From Phycisphaerae bacterium (GTDB lineage Bacteria; Planctomycetota; Phycisphaerae; UBA1845; Fen-1342): a DNA stretch of 64,000 bases. The DNA lies in the NCBI GenBank assembly GCA_028277645.1, contig JANQFV010000019.1:1-64000 (forward strand), in the 5' to 3' direction. Made by a program: the position numbers and the translations under genes. Positions 44,028-54,000 of the stretch are shown in pieces. Position 1 is the first letter of the stretch. Each line of letters opens with the position of its first letter. Below the pieces are notes generated by a model. It made no database searches. It was not told where the DNA came from and worked only from the letters and a program-made list of their open reading frames with translations.

Positions 44028-46313
44028 TCACGTGCATGCCACCCGCGCCGTCTGCCCCGGCTCAAGCGTGCAAAGACAACCTGCCAAGTCCGCTTCCAGT
44101 GGCTCGGTGCCCAAGTGCTCCACGACGACGTGCTCGTTGCTCACTGTCAGGTGCAACGACTGACCACGCCAAACGATGGGTAGTTGCAGCCTCCGCCACG
44201 CAGCCGGCAAGCGCGGCGTGACGTGCAACACTTCCGATTGCACCCTGCTTCGCAAGCCGACAAATCCTGCCACCGCCGCCAGCCATAAACCGCCGACGGT
44301 AGCGACGGCCACGCCGCGGTCGGCGGCCCCAGGGCGCACAAGTTCACTAATCGCCGCCCGCCAATGGCCCCGGGCTTCCTCCGGCAACCCCGCCCACGCC
44401 GCCATGGCCGCGTGAATGGCATGGCTCCCGGGCGCATCGTGAGCCGTATCAGGCGCGTATGTCTCATACGCCGCGCGCATCTGCCCGCTATCGAACTCGT
44501 GTGGAAACAACGCGATCAGCCGCAATACGTCCGCCTGTTCGCACACGCGGCTGCGATACAACCGCTCGAGCGCGATACGGTCGCGCACTCGCCCCTCCAG
44601 CGATTCCGCCTCGCGAGCCAGTTCGCACGCCTCAGCGCGGAACCAGTCATCGCTGGCCAGCACGAGCTGACGCTCTTCCTGGTACGGCAAACGCAGCGCC
44701 GCTGCAACGTCGAAGAAACGCTGCAACTCGATTTCTTCGAGCTGCAATTCTGTCTTCAAACCCGTAGCTTGTTCCGGCGCGCGCGCCGCGAGCGCTTCCC
44801 ACGCGTGCGTCGCGGTGATCAGCGCGTATGCCGCCATCCGGTTCGTGTACGCGTTGTTGCGCAGCAGTGGCGAATACGCATCCGGTCCCACCACACCAGA
44901 GATTTCGTACGTTGCTGCTGAGTCGTCTGCGTGTACGCGTTCAACCCAATACCGCGCGATCTCCATCAGCGTTCCGGCCACGTCGCGCAGCAGATCCAGG
45001 TCGTCCGGCTGCGCCAGGTGCGCCAGCCAGAGTCCGTACGCTACGTCCGCATTGGCGTGTACCTTCAGCTCCCCCGTGAAGGGGCTGCGCCCCTGCTCAT
45101 CGCCCCGCGGACAACTCCGCCACGCGAACCGCGCACCGGAGTAACCGCCGCGCTGTGCGTTGCGCCGCGCTCCGTCAAGCATAGCTACGCGCGCTTGCGC
45201 CAGGTTTGCCGCCTGCTCAGGCCACGTGCTACACAGCACCGGCAGCGTGAAAACCTCGCCGTCACTCGTGATCGTGGCACCGCCCGCAGTGCTCGTCCCC
45301 AACCAGGTATCGACCCCGTGTGCTGTACTGCCGGCGCGGAGCAGATGATACAGCGCCAGCCGCAAACCCCGCTGACTCTCTTCGTTACCATCAATCTCGA
45401 CATCCGTCTTCCGCCAACGCACCGCCCAGACCTGCTCGTTCTCATCGCGCAAGCGCTCGTAGCCGGCTGCGGCGGCTTCCCACGCGATATTGCGCACCGC
45501 GTCCAGCACCGCGCCGCGCGTGTGTTGCGATGACGTAATCGCGGCAATCTTCTCCACGGTCAGCGACTCGCCGGGATCAAGCGTGATTCCGCCGGTCAGT
45601 CCCACCCAGCGCGCGTGCACGTCAACGGACCAGGGAATACCCACGCTGCTCGTCAACAACGCTGCTGCTGCTACGTCGGCGTCACCATCCGTCCGCACGC
45701 TGAGCGTGATCGGCTCATGCTCACCAGTAAGCTCAACACTTCGAAAGTGATCGTGGCCGTTCGTCCGTACTTCGGCACTGAGCGAGCCGATCAACCGCAG
45801 CTCGACCGGCGGCCCCGCCACGTGCTCTACCACACAGCGCAACGCCATCACGTGCGCACGCGCCGCGCTGACAAACCGTTCGAACCGCACGCGTATACGT
45901 CCGCCGCCGCGCGTGTCCCATTCGAACGCTCGTCGCAGAACGCCGGTCCGCAGATCCAGGCTCCGCGAATAATCCGCCAGCCGGCAGCGCTGCATGTCCA
46001 GCTTCTCGCCGGCAGCGAACAGCTCCAGCACGTGAATCGCGGACAGATTGATCAGCTCATCCCCGAGCGTCGGGTGCGGACCGGTCACACCCGGCAGGTA
46101 GGTCCCCGACTCGCTGAGCAACCGCACCGGCTCCTGCCGGGCACAATCCGGCAGAACAAGGTAGTCACTATCCTGCGGTGCGGAGAGCAAACCTTCTTCC
46201 GGCGCGGCGCGCTGCTGGAGCACGCCGCTGCCGATCGCCAGCAGCGCCTCGTAGTGCCGATTCAGCTCGGCATCGAACGTCGTCTCAACAACCGACCAGG
46301 TATCCACATCCAT
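44028..46313 (-). CDS. Glycoside hydrolase family 65-like protein lacking the catalytic Glu
   Basis: A 761-residue protein with the GH65 (maltose/kojibiose phosphorylase) layout: an N-terminal beta-sandwich (~1-270), a helical linker, an (alpha/alpha)6 barrel (~310-680) and a small C-terminal beta domain. Barrel motifs are GGYSGARFAW, GELKVHANADVAYGLW and GPDAYSPLLRNNAYTNRMAAYAL. In active members the last reads GPDEYH...NNAYTN, with Glu as the general acid. Here the codon at 44877-44879 gives Ala, and the WDTE segment is also not recognisable. It is therefore predicted inactive as a phosphorylase or changed in chemistry. ATG 46313 follows GGAGGA and lies 20 nt after the MBOAT stop, so it is part of that operon. 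Confidence 0.78.
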   Translation of the reverse strand: MDVDTWSVVETTFDAELNRHYEALLAIGSGVLQQRAAPEEGLLSAPQDSDYLVLPDCARQEPVRLLSESGTYLPGVTGPHPTLGDELINLSAIHVLELFAAGEKLDMQRCRLADYSRSLDLRTGVLRRAFEWDTRGGGRIRVRFERFVSAARAHVMALRCVVEHVAGPPVELRLIGSLSAEVRTNGHDHFRSVELTGEHEPITLSVRTDGDADVAAAALLTSSVGIPWSVDVHARWVGLTGGITLDPGESLTVEKIAAITSSQHTRGAVLDAVRNIAWEAAAAGYERLRDENEQVWAVRWRKTDVEIDGNEESQRGLRLALYHLLRAGSTAHGVDTWLGTSTAGGATITSDGEVFTLPVLCSTWPEQAANLAQARVAMLDGARRNAQRGGYSGARFAWRSCPRGDEQGRSPFTGELKVHANADVAYGLWLAHLAQPDDLDLLRDVAGTLMEIARYWVERVHADDSAATYEISGVVGPDAYSPLLRNNAYTNRMAAYALITATHAWEALAARAPEQATGLKTELQLEEIELQRFFDVAAALRLPYQEERQLVLASDDWFRAEACELAREAESLEGRVRDRIALERLYRSRVCEQADVLRLIALFPHEFDSGQMRAAYETYAPDTAHDAPGSHAIHAAMAAWAGLPEEARGHWRAAISELVRPGAADRGVAVATVGGLWLAAVAGFVGLRSRVQSEVLHVTPRLPAAWRRLQLPIVWRGQSLHLTVSNEHVVVEHLGTEPLEADLAGCLCTLEPGQTARVACT

Positions 46314-46332
46314 TTCGCCGCGGGTCCTCCGC

Positions 46333-47604
46333 TCAGCCCGCACCCGCCGAACTGATCAAGCGCTGCGCCAACTCACGGAACAACGGTAGCCCCAGATGTT
46401 CAAAATCGGCAAAGATCACGATCGTCGCGATCTGATAGTGCATGGTGAGCAGCCAGCACAACGCTGTCCAGACCGGGCCGCGCGCCGTCCGCGTCCACGA
46501 TACGCGCTCCCGCAGCCGGTCCCAACCGCGCTCCACGGCAATCGCTGCAGCCTGCGTCACACCCCACGCCAGAAACGACCAGCTCGCCCCGTGCCACAGC
46601 CCGCAATATGCGAACACAACCAGGATGTTCACGGCCGCGTGCCGCCGGTTACCGCCCAGCGGTATGTAGATGTAGTCCCGCAGCCAAGCGCCGATCGTGA
46701 TGTTCCACCGCCGCCAGAAGTCGCGTACCGAAGTTGCCCGCGGCAGCCAGTTGAAATTATCGTCCACCCGAATGCCGATCCAGCACGCCAGTGCCGCTGC
46801 CAGCTCGTTGTACATCCACAGCAGCAGGTAAATCTGGATCGGCACGAGGTAGAACGCCCGCAACAGCCGATATGTCGGGTACAACTCCGGCATTGCAAAG
46901 AAATCCTGCCCAACTCCCAGGCTCGGCGGAATCTGTCGACTCACAACGCCGAACACGACAGCGCCCAGCAGAAACCACCCCATTCGGCGCAGCCCCGCCA
47001 GCCAATCCGCTGATCGCCATGGCACCCACGCGTCGAGCCGCTCCAGGAACTCATCACGCCGTAGCACCGGCCCGAGTCTCATGCACGGCGGATAGAGCAG
47101 CCAGCTCAGCGTATCAAGTGGCCGCAGCGGCGCGCCAGGCCGCTTGGCCCAGTCCACGCCCCACGCGATCAGCCGCAGCAGAAAGTACGCGAGACCCACA
47201 TTGTGCAGCACCGCCATCCGCGACGGGTACCAACTCGGGCTTGCGATCCACCACACCGGCAGGATCAACGCGTGCAGCCCGATCCACACCAACGCCGTCG
47301 TCGTCCGCGCGCTGAGCACCTCGCGTCGACGCAATTGCCCCAACAACACGACCCACGCCACGCTGATCGCCACGCAGCCGAGCAGTGCCGCGGTCGCGAA
47401 CCACTGCAGCGTCACCAATAACCACGCGAGCCCCCCAACGCACAACGCCAACCGCGGCCGCCAGCGCGCCAGCAGCAGCACGACCGGCACCAGCGGCAGG
47501 AATGCCAACAGCCCGAGCGGCCCCGCCCAGATCTCCGCCGGCGTCAACGGGTCACTGCTGGTCAGCGGATTGAACAGCGGCGCCGGCGCCGGAATCGATA
47601 TCAC
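46333..47604 (-). CDS. MBOAT family membrane O-acyltransferase (AlgI/DltB-like)
   Basis: A 423-residue polytopic protein. The MBOAT signature is visible as RDFWRRWNITIGAWLRDYIYIPLGG (about 290-315) and AYCGLWHGASWSFLAWG (about 325-340), whose His is the catalytic residue of the family. Such enzymes move acyl groups across or onto surface polymers such as alginate, teichoic acid or peptidoglycan. The start is GTG at 47604, overlapping the stop of the L,D-transpeptidase gene (GTGA), so the two are translationally coupled. The GH65-like gene follows by 20 nt. Modification of a cell-wall or surface glycan is inferred from context. Confidence 0.88.
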   Translation of the reverse strand: MISIPAPAPLFNPLTSSDPLTPAEIWAGPLGLLAFLPLVPVVLLLARWRPRLALCVGGLAWLLVTLQWFATAALLGCVAISVAWVVLLGQLRRREVLSARTTTALVWIGLHALILPVWWIASPSWYPSRMAVLHNVGLAYFLLRLIAWGVDWAKRPGAPLRPLDTLSWLLYPPCMRLGPVLRRDEFLERLDAWVPWRSADWLAGLRRMGWFLLGAVVFGVVSRQIPPSLGVGQDFFAMPELYPTYRLLRAFYLVPIQIYLLLWMYNELAAALACWIGIRVDDNFNWLPRATSVRDFWRRWNITIGAWLRDYIYIPLGGNRRHAAVNILVVFAYCGLWHGASWSFLAWGVTQAAAIAVERGWDRLRERVSWTRTARGPVWTALCWLLTMHYQIATIVIFADFEHLGLPLFRELAQRLISSAGAG

Positions 47605-48686
47605 GGAACGATGGTGACCTTCGACCGTCCCGGCATCAGCAGCTTGTAGACAATCGCCACATCCTCATTCCGCATCCGCACGCAGCCCATCGAAACGGCC
47701 TGGCCGATCGAGTCCGGCTCGATCGTCCCGTGAATGCCGTAGCCCTCGTGCCCGACCGCACCCCCGTCGATGCCCTCCAGCCCGATCCAGTGCTCGCCCA
47801 GCGGATTCTCCGGATCGTCCGGCGGAATGATCCGCTTCTCTTCCGCAGACGCCGGCGGATAGTACGTCGGGTTCTCCAACCGATCCTTGACCTGCCACTT
47901 GCCCTCAGGCGTTCCGTTGTTCAGCCCGAGTCCGACCGGATAGCTCCTCAGGTACGTGTCGCGCAGATATACGTCCAGCCGAAACTGCGATTTCGAGATG
48001 CGCGCGTTAAACGGACCAAGCGGCACCTTCAGCCGCTGATTCACGCGAATCCGCCGGGGATCGCTGATGCCGTTGATCAGCATGAGCGCTTCGGCCGGCA
48101 CATCGAACTTGCGCCCGATGTTCACCAGCACGTCACCTGTGGCCACGACGTAGGTCTCGACCAGCGGGTCACCGTCCGTGATCTGCTTCGAAAAGATCGT
48201 GTCATCCGCGACCCGCCGAAGCAGGGCACGAACCGCGTCGGTTTCGCGTTCGGTCAACCGGCGTTCGAGCAGAACGTTGAGCCGCTGTCGTGCTTCGAGG
48301 ACCTGTCCACCGTCGAGCAGTTGCCGCGCCGCGTCGATCGATGCGTTACCCGCCCGTGCGATGTCGTGGTCGTCCGCGACGCCCTCCGCAGCTTCATCCG
48401 GCGTGGCGAATATCGGCGTTTCATCGACGTCGTTCTCGGCCGGCAGCAGGACCTCTTCGTGTACCGGGTCGGGCTGGTAATCCGACGCTCCATTGCGCAC
48501 ATCGGATGTCGCGTCGAGTGCCGCCTGCGCGTCGCTTTCCACCACACCCGGTTGTTGCTCGGATTCTGAATCGCCCCGCCCCCACATCCACCAGGCCGAA
48601 CCGCCGCCGACCGCCACGACTATGGCTATCAGCGCCGCGCGTTGCCGCGTGCTGCGTCGCCGCTGTTTGCGAGAGCTGTATCGCAT
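47601..48686 (-). CDS. L,D-transpeptidase with LysM domain
   Basis: A 361-residue protein with a basic N-terminus, one membrane helix (about 18-37), an acidic linker and a helical segment. A LysM-type peptidoglycan-binding domain follows (YVVATGDVLVNIGRKFDV...LINGISDPRRIRVNQRLKVP, about 185-230). The YkuD catalytic domain (about 235-361) shows GYGIHGT and SMGCVRM, with the catalytic His and Cys (about 337). It would make 3-3 cross-links in peptidoglycan or attach proteins to it. GGAGGT 7 nt before the ATG at 48686 decides the start. It is the first gene of the operon with the MBOAT and GH65-like genes. Confidence 0.9.
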   Translation of the reverse strand: MRYSSRKQRRRSTRQRAALIAIVVAVGGGSAWWMWGRGDSESEQQPGVVESDAQAALDATSDVRNGASDYQPDPVHEEVLLPAENDVDETPIFATPDEAAEGVADDHDIARAGNASIDAARQLLDGGQVLEARQRLNVLLERRLTERETDAVRALLRRVADDTIFSKQITDGDPLVETYVVATGDVLVNIGRKFDVPAEALMLINGISDPRRIRVNQRLKVPLGPFNARISKSQFRLDVYLRDTYLRSYPVGLGLNNGTPEGKWQVKDRLENPTYYPPASAEEKRIIPPDDPENPLGEHWIGLEGIDGGAVGHEGYGIHGTIEPDSIGQAVSMGCVRMRNEDVAIVYKLLMPGRSKVTIVP

Positions 48687-49006
48687 CACTCTACCTCCAT
48701 GCACCCAGTCCCGGCCGCCGGCATCCTGCCCGCGGACACCGCGTCAGAGCATACTCGCAACGTGCGCCACGCTCCACAACCCGCCGCTGACCGCCGCCGC
48801 CGATCGCGGTACAATGCCAGCAGTGGCGGACGCCGCGTACGTGTTCGGCGTGCCTTGGCACGCGTCATTCCGACGAGCGCAGCGAGGAGGAATCTGCCCG
48901 CGAACTGACACAATTGCCCATTCGCAAGTAGATTCCTCACTACGTTCGGAATGACGTTAAGCAAGTACGCCGCCGCCAGCAACGCGTGCAAGGACGCACA
49001 GCCATC
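48687..49006. other. 320-bp divergent region carrying an inverted dispersed repeat
   Basis: This region separates the L,D-transpeptidase (minus) and xer (plus) genes and must hold both promoters, though none is clear. It contains the inverted pair at 48863-48895 and 48930-48956, described separately. No coding frame in it is convincing. Confidence 0.5.
48863..48956. repeat. Inverted pair of a CGTCATTCCG...GAGGAATC-type repeat
   Basis: The left arm at 48863-48895 starts CGTCATTCCGACGAG and ends GAGGAATCT. The right arm at 48930-48956 is its imperfect reverse complement (AGATTCCTCACTACG ... CGGAATGACG). About 34 nt lie between them. A third, single copy lies at 50963-50988. This looks like a small dispersed palindromic element in non-coding DNA. 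Confidence 0.65.
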
Positions 49007-50014
49007 ATGACGACCTCCGCGGACACATTCCGAACCCAACGCGCCCGCAAGCCGGTCTGCACGCCCGCGTTCTGCAAGTCCCTCGACGGCTTTCGCGTTT
49101 ATCAGAATGTCGAGCTCGGCTTGTCCGCGAACACGATTGTCGCGTACCGGCGCGATCTGGAACGCTTCGGCGACTTCCTCCGTCGTCGCGGCGTCAGCGA
49201 CTGGGCTCGCATCGACCACCAGGTCATTCAAGACTTCCTCGTTGAGCAGACCGAGCTGCACTACAAAGAGACGACACTCGCCCGGAGGGTCGTTGCGCTG
49301 CGCATATGGCTCCGCTGGTTGCACGAGACGCGCCAGATTCCCGACGACCTCACCATGCTGATCGAATTGCCGAAGAAATGGCAGCGGCTGCCCGAGACGC
49401 TCAACCTCGATCGCACGACCGAGCTCGTCACCTCGCCCGACGCGGACAGCCCGCTCGGCCTGCGCGACCGCGCGATCCTGGAGCTCTTCTACGCTTCCGG
49501 CCTGCGCGTCAGCGAGCTCTGCCACCTGCGCGAAAACAACCTCAACCTCCCCGGCGGTTGGGTGCGCTGCATGGGCAAGGGCCGCAAGGAGCGCGTCGCA
49601 CCGATTGGCAGCAAAGCGATCGAAGCAATCGAAGCCTATCTCGCGGATCTGCGCCCGAGTCTCGTCGACAAGGGCATCGAGCGCGGCTACTACAAAACTC
49701 CGATCACGAAGGCGGTCCGCGCCGCGATCCCGCTCTTCCTCTCCCGCACCGGCGGGCCGCTAGATCGTGTGACGGTCTGGCACGTGGTACGCCGCGAAGC
49801 CAAACGCCAAGGCATCGCCGGCAAGGTCAGCCCGCACATCCTACGCCACAGCTTCGCGACGCATCTGCTCGAAGGCGGCGCCGACCTGCGCGTGGTGCAG
49901 GAACTCCTCGGCCACGCCAGCATCACCACCACCGAAGTCTACACCCATGTACAGACCAAACGCCTCCAGGAAATCCACGCTCGCTGCCACCCGCGGGGCG
50001 GTGACAGCCAGTAG
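49007..50014 (+). CDS. xerD: Tyrosine recombinase, XerC/XerD family
   Basis: A 335-residue site-specific recombinase. The N-terminal SAM-like core-binding domain (FCKSLDGFRVYQNVELGLSANTIVAYRRDLERFGDFL) is followed by the catalytic domain. The active-site residues are Arg in SGLRVSELC (about 165), Lys near GKGRKERVAPIG, His-x-x-Arg in SPHILRHSFATHLLEGGADLR (about 277), His in LGHASITTTEVYTH and the nucleophile Tyr (about 311). Length and motifs fit chromosome-dimer resolution by XerC/D better than an integron or phage integrase, but C versus D is uncertain. ATG 49007 is used. A 40-nt repeat begins 6 nt after the stop. Confidence 0.88.
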   Translation: MTTSADTFRTQRARKPVCTPAFCKSLDGFRVYQNVELGLSANTIVAYRRDLERFGDFLRRRGVSDWARIDHQVIQDFLVEQTELHYKETTLARRVVALRIWLRWLHETRQIPDDLTMLIELPKKWQRLPETLNLDRTTELVTSPDADSPLGLRDRAILELFYASGLRVSELCHLRENNLNLPGGWVRCMGKGRKERVAPIGSKAIEAIEAYLADLRPSLVDKGIERGYYKTPITKAVRAAIPLFLSRTGGPLDRVTVWHVVRREAKRQGIAGKVSPHILRHSFATHLLEGGADLRVVQELLGHASITTTEVYTHVQTKRLQEIHARCHPRGGDSQ

Positions 50015-50019
50015 TTGCT

Positions 50020-50059
50020 CTTGTGGCACCGGCTTTGCGCTACGCTTCACCTGTGGTGC
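50020..50059 (+). repeat. 40-nt dispersed repeat, copy 2
   Basis: The partner of 43945-43984, with 34 of 40 positions identical and no gaps. It starts 6 nt after the xerD stop, as the first copy does after a TPR gene. Confidence 0.6.
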
Positions 50060-50290
50060 AGACGCAACGAGAGTGGTCATGGATGCTGCTCCAACTGGTT
50101 AAAAGTTCTAGGTTGCACAAGCGAGAAACGAGCTAGCGTGCGATCAAGCCGGTGAGTGTGCGACTCTGCGGTGGGCGCTCGATCCACGTGGCAGTGCCTC
50201 GCCGAATCACGCTGGTCCAGTCATCGTATTACCGGCGTCAGCGGTGATATAATCCAGCGACGACGCATCCGGGCTTCAAGGAGGCTTCCC

Positions 50291-50836
50291 ATGGCATCTT
50301 GGAAGGACAACCCGATCGAACTCTATCGAGTATTCGTCGAAGAGGAATTCAGACACAGCGACGTCCACGAAAAGCGTATTCGCTGGTTTGTCGGACTGAT
50401 CTCCGCTCTGTTGGGCGGCGTAGTCGTGGGGCTGTTTCGCGCCGAGGAATGGTATGAGTTTGCGTTTCTCGCCATCGGTCCGCTTCTCATATCCGCGACA
50501 GCGTACCTGGCTGTGCTAAGTTCTCGCAGCATCTACAATCGATTCATCATATCAGTCACGATGCGTGCGAAGCTGGAGCAAGCCCTCGGCATGACTGAGC
50601 CGGTTAATGCCGGAATCCACGAGGGCGGCTATTGGCCAGCAGAGCCATTGGTCTTCGCAGATCATCTGGAGAGTCGCCGCAAACACACATCATCGAAACA
50701 GTGGTTCGATGATGTATCACCGAAGGGTTTCAGCTACTGGTGCACCTTCCTGTTTCGCGGATGCCAATTGCTTGGTATCGCCATGCTTGTCGCCATCGCC
50801 CTGCTCGCCGTGTTCTCAGCTGCAGGGGCGCTCTGA
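50291..50836 (+). CDS. Small membrane protein, unknown function
   Basis: A 181-residue protein starting MASWKDNPIELYRVFVEEEF. A charged N-terminal helix is followed by two closely spaced membrane helices (about 35-52 and 57-77: IRWFVGLISALLGGVVVGLF, FAFLAIGPLLISATAYLAVL), a soluble loop of ~75 residues, and a C-terminal hydrophobic helix (about 158-178). The layout recalls small membrane-anchored sensors or effectors such as SLATT-type proteins, but no motif confirms this. AAGGAGG is well placed before ATG 50291. The gene is alone, and its codon use and lower GC differ somewhat from its neighbours. Confidence 0.6.
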   Translation: MASWKDNPIELYRVFVEEEFRHSDVHEKRIRWFVGLISALLGGVVVGLFRAEEWYEFAFLAIGPLLISATAYLAVLSSRSIYNRFIISVTMRAKLEQALGMTEPVNAGIHEGGYWPAEPLVFADHLESRRKHTSSKQWFDDVSPKGFSYWCTFLFRGCQLLGIAMLVAIALLAVFSAAGAL

Positions 50837-50962
50837 CGGCAGGCGCCTGCGTCGCCCGTTGGCTTGGTGCGGCTGTCGCGCCACTAGGCGACTTCGGTGA
50901 CCAACTCGGGGTCGGTCTTCGACAGCGGCCGGATCTCAGAGGCGGCTCTCGAGGCGCAGCTG

Positions 50963-50988
50963 AATTCCTCGCTGCGCTTCGGAATGAC
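50963..50988. repeat. Single copy of the ATTCCTCG...CGGAATGAC repeat
   Basis: AATTCCTCGCTGCG...TTCGGAATGAC matches the right arm of the inverted pair at 48930-48956. It lies between the membrane-protein gene and the 3' end of uvrA, just before the low-complexity tract at 51013-51041. Confidence 0.55.
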
Positions 50989-51012
50989 CGGCGCCCCCGC
51001 TCGGGCGTCTGC

Positions 51013-51041
51013 CCTCCGTGCCTATGTGCCTTCGTGCCTTT
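51013..51041. repeat. Low-complexity GTGCCTTCGTGCC tract at the 3' end of uvrA
   Basis: A short tandem-like tract of CCGTGCC/TGTGCCTT/CGTGCCTT units straddles the uvrA stop, so the last residues read KQRHEGT. The same unit occurs inside uvrA at 52690-52720, 52790-52857 and 53936-53981. Confidence 0.65.
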
Positions 51042-54000
51042 GCTTCGACTGTTTCGACCGCTTCGAGCGCGTACACTTCTTCTTCCCCCCACCAACCCCC
51101 TGCGAAGCCAGATACACCTTCACCGCCTCCTTAATGAACTTCCGAAACGCCGGCGTGTTGATCTCGCGCTGGTCGTGTACGTACACCACGACCGCGTCCA
51201 GCCCGTCGCGGCGGCGACGGACGTCGACGCGGGCCCAGTCGCCGTAGGTTTGCAGGTCGTCGCGCTCGTCGAGCGTCAACAGCCCGAGCTGGTCGTTCAG
51301 CGCCCGCCAATCGAAATGCCCGCGCGGTGCGCGGAAGTACAACTCCAGCACCCACTCGCCGCCGGTCAACGCGTGCAGGAACCACGTCTTCACGCCGGGG
51401 GCCGTCACCTCAACGCTCGCCCGCGCGTTCCAGTTCGTCTCGGCGAAGGCACCCTTGCCCGCCTGGTGGATCAGCTCCAGCACGTACTCCAGCGCCTCGG
51501 GCTCCCACTTCGTCGCGTTCTCCGCCCGGCTCTGCCGCTGCTCGAGGTGCCACTTGCGCCCGTCCACCTGCCACGGCATCTTCACGTCCTTGCCGACATC
51601 GCCCAGACCCGCCCGCGCGACTGCGATCTCCCGCTCGGCATGCGCCGCGGCGTCGTACCGCTTGCGCTCCTCGAACGGCCCGGCCGCCAGCACTGGCTGC
51701 AACGCGACGCCCGTGTGCGATTCGGCACACGCCGCCACTTCCTCAGGCGTACCGGCCACGACCAGCCGCCCGCCGGCTTCACCCGCTTCCGGTCCGAGGT
51801 CGATAATCCAGTCCGCACACTTGAGCACGTCCAGATTGTGCTCGACCACGACCACCGTGTTGCCCAGGTCGGCGAGTTTGTGCATCACCGCCAGCAGCTT
51901 GCGAATGTCCTCGAAGTGCAGCCCCGTGGTCGGCTCGTCGAGAATGTAGAACGTCCGCCCCGTGTCCGGCTTGCCCAGTTCGGACGCGAGCTTCACGCGC
52001 TGCGCCTCACCGCCGGAAAGCGTCGGCGCCGGCTGGCCGAGCTGTACGTAGTCGAGCCCGACGTCCGCGAGCGTCTGCAGCATTCGCCGCACCTTCGGCA
52101 CATTCGTGAACAGCTCCAACGCCTCGGCGACGCGCATCTCCAGCACGTCGGCGATCGTCTTGCCTTTGAAGCGGACTTCGAGCGTCTCGGGGTTGTAGCG
52201 CCGTCCGCTGCAGCTTTCGCACTCGACCCACACATCGGGCATGAAGTGCATCTCGATGCAGCGCTGGCCGTAGCCCTGGCAGGTCTCGCAGCGCCCGCCA
52301 GGCCGGTTGAAGCTGAAGCGATTCGCGTTGTACCCGCGCATCTTTGCGTCCGGCAGCCGCGCGAACAGTTCGCGAATCCAGTCGAACGCACCGGTGTACG
52401 TCGCCGGATTGCTCGAAGGCGTGCTCCCGATCGGCGATTGATCGACGTTGATGACTTTGTCGACGTGCTCGACGCCCACGATCTCATCATGCTCGCCGAC
52501 GGCATGGTTCGCGTTCTGCAGTTGGTTCGCCAGCGCCGGCCACAGAATGTCGTTTACGAGCGAACTTTTCCCCGACCCCGACACGCCGGCAACACAAACC
52601 AACCGCCCCAACGGAAACGCAACGTCGACGTTCCGCAAGTTATGCTGCCGAGCCCCACGCACACTAAGCCAACCCGCGCCCCCATCTTCTCCTTCGCGCC
52701 TTAGTGCCTCCGTGCCTTCTTTCACACTCCGCCGATTACTCGGCACAGCAATAGCCGCCTCCCCCCCCAAATATGCCCAAGTAAGCGACTCTTCCTTCGT
52801 GCCTTCGTGCCTACGTGCCTTCGCGCTTCTCTGCTTCAGCGCCTTTGTGCCTTCCCATCTGGCAACAACCTCCCCCCCCTCACGCCCCGCGCGCGGCCCA
52901 AAATCCAGCACCCCATCCGCACTATGAATCACATCGCGATCGTGCTCGACCAGCAGCAGCGTATTGCCCAGGTCGCGCAGCCGCTGCAAAGCCGCCACCA
53001 GCCGCCGCGTGTCGCGCGGGTGCAGGCCTATCGTCGGCTCGTCAAGCACGTATAGAACGCCCGACAGCCCGCTGCCAATCTGGCTCGCCAGGCGAATGCG
53101 CTGCGCCTCGCCGCCCGACAGTGTCGGTGCCGCGCGGTGCAGCGTGAGATACTCGAGCCCCACGTCGATCAGGAAACGCAACCGATCGCGAATCTCCTTC
53201 AGCAGTTCGCCCGCGATCTGCTTTTCGCGCTGCTCCAGTCGCAGCCCGCCGAAGAAGTCTGCGACCGAATCCAGCGGCGTTTCGCACACGTCCACTATGG
53301 TTCGGCCGGACAGTTTCACGGCCGCCGGCTCAGGCCGCAGTCGGCCGCCGCGACACGTGACGCAGGGTATGTCCGTCACGACGTTGCGCAGCTTGTGGCG
53401 AAAGACCCACGAGTTCCGCGTCGCGTGGTCCATGGTCGGGAAGAACCCGCGCCATTGGAATCGCACACCCGCGAACGCCCCGCCCGTGTCGAGCCACTCC
53501 GCGCCGCCGCGCCCGCCGCCATCCGTCCCGAACATCAGCGCCCGCTTCTGCTCGGCCGACCAATCACTCAACGGCGTAGCCGGGTCGAGCTCCAGATGTT
53601 CGCAGAGCGCGACCAGCATCTTCCCCAGCGGCGACCGCTTCGGGATCTTGTGCCAGCCCGCGATCGCCCCGTCGAACAACGTCCGGCTCGGCTGCTTGAT
53701 GATCGCGGCGGCCGGCGCCCCGCGCTGCACGCCGAGCCCTTCGCAGGTCTCGCACCAGCCGAGCTGGCTGTTGAAGCTGAAGTGATTCGGTCCGATCTCC
53801 TCATAGCTCGTCCCGCACCCCGTACAAGCCAGCTTCTGCGAAAACATCGCCTCCTGCCCCGGCTTGGTTACCGTTCGTTGAACAGCGCACCCCGCGGTTT
53901 CCTTCGCTTGCGCTTCGGGCTCCGATCGCGTCTCTTCCCCTCCGTGCCTCCGTGCCTCCGTGTCTTCGTGCCTCTCTTCGTCCTCATGTACTTCTTCAAC

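Noticed and set aside
49007-50014. Integrase of a mobile island
   Set aside because: Length and motifs fit a housekeeping XerC/D recombinase, and no tRNA, att site or cargo genes lie beside it.
50740-52704. 654-codon plus-strand frame opposite uvrA
   Set aside because: Antisense shadow of UvrA coding sequence; Arg/Pro/Leu-rich with no domain.
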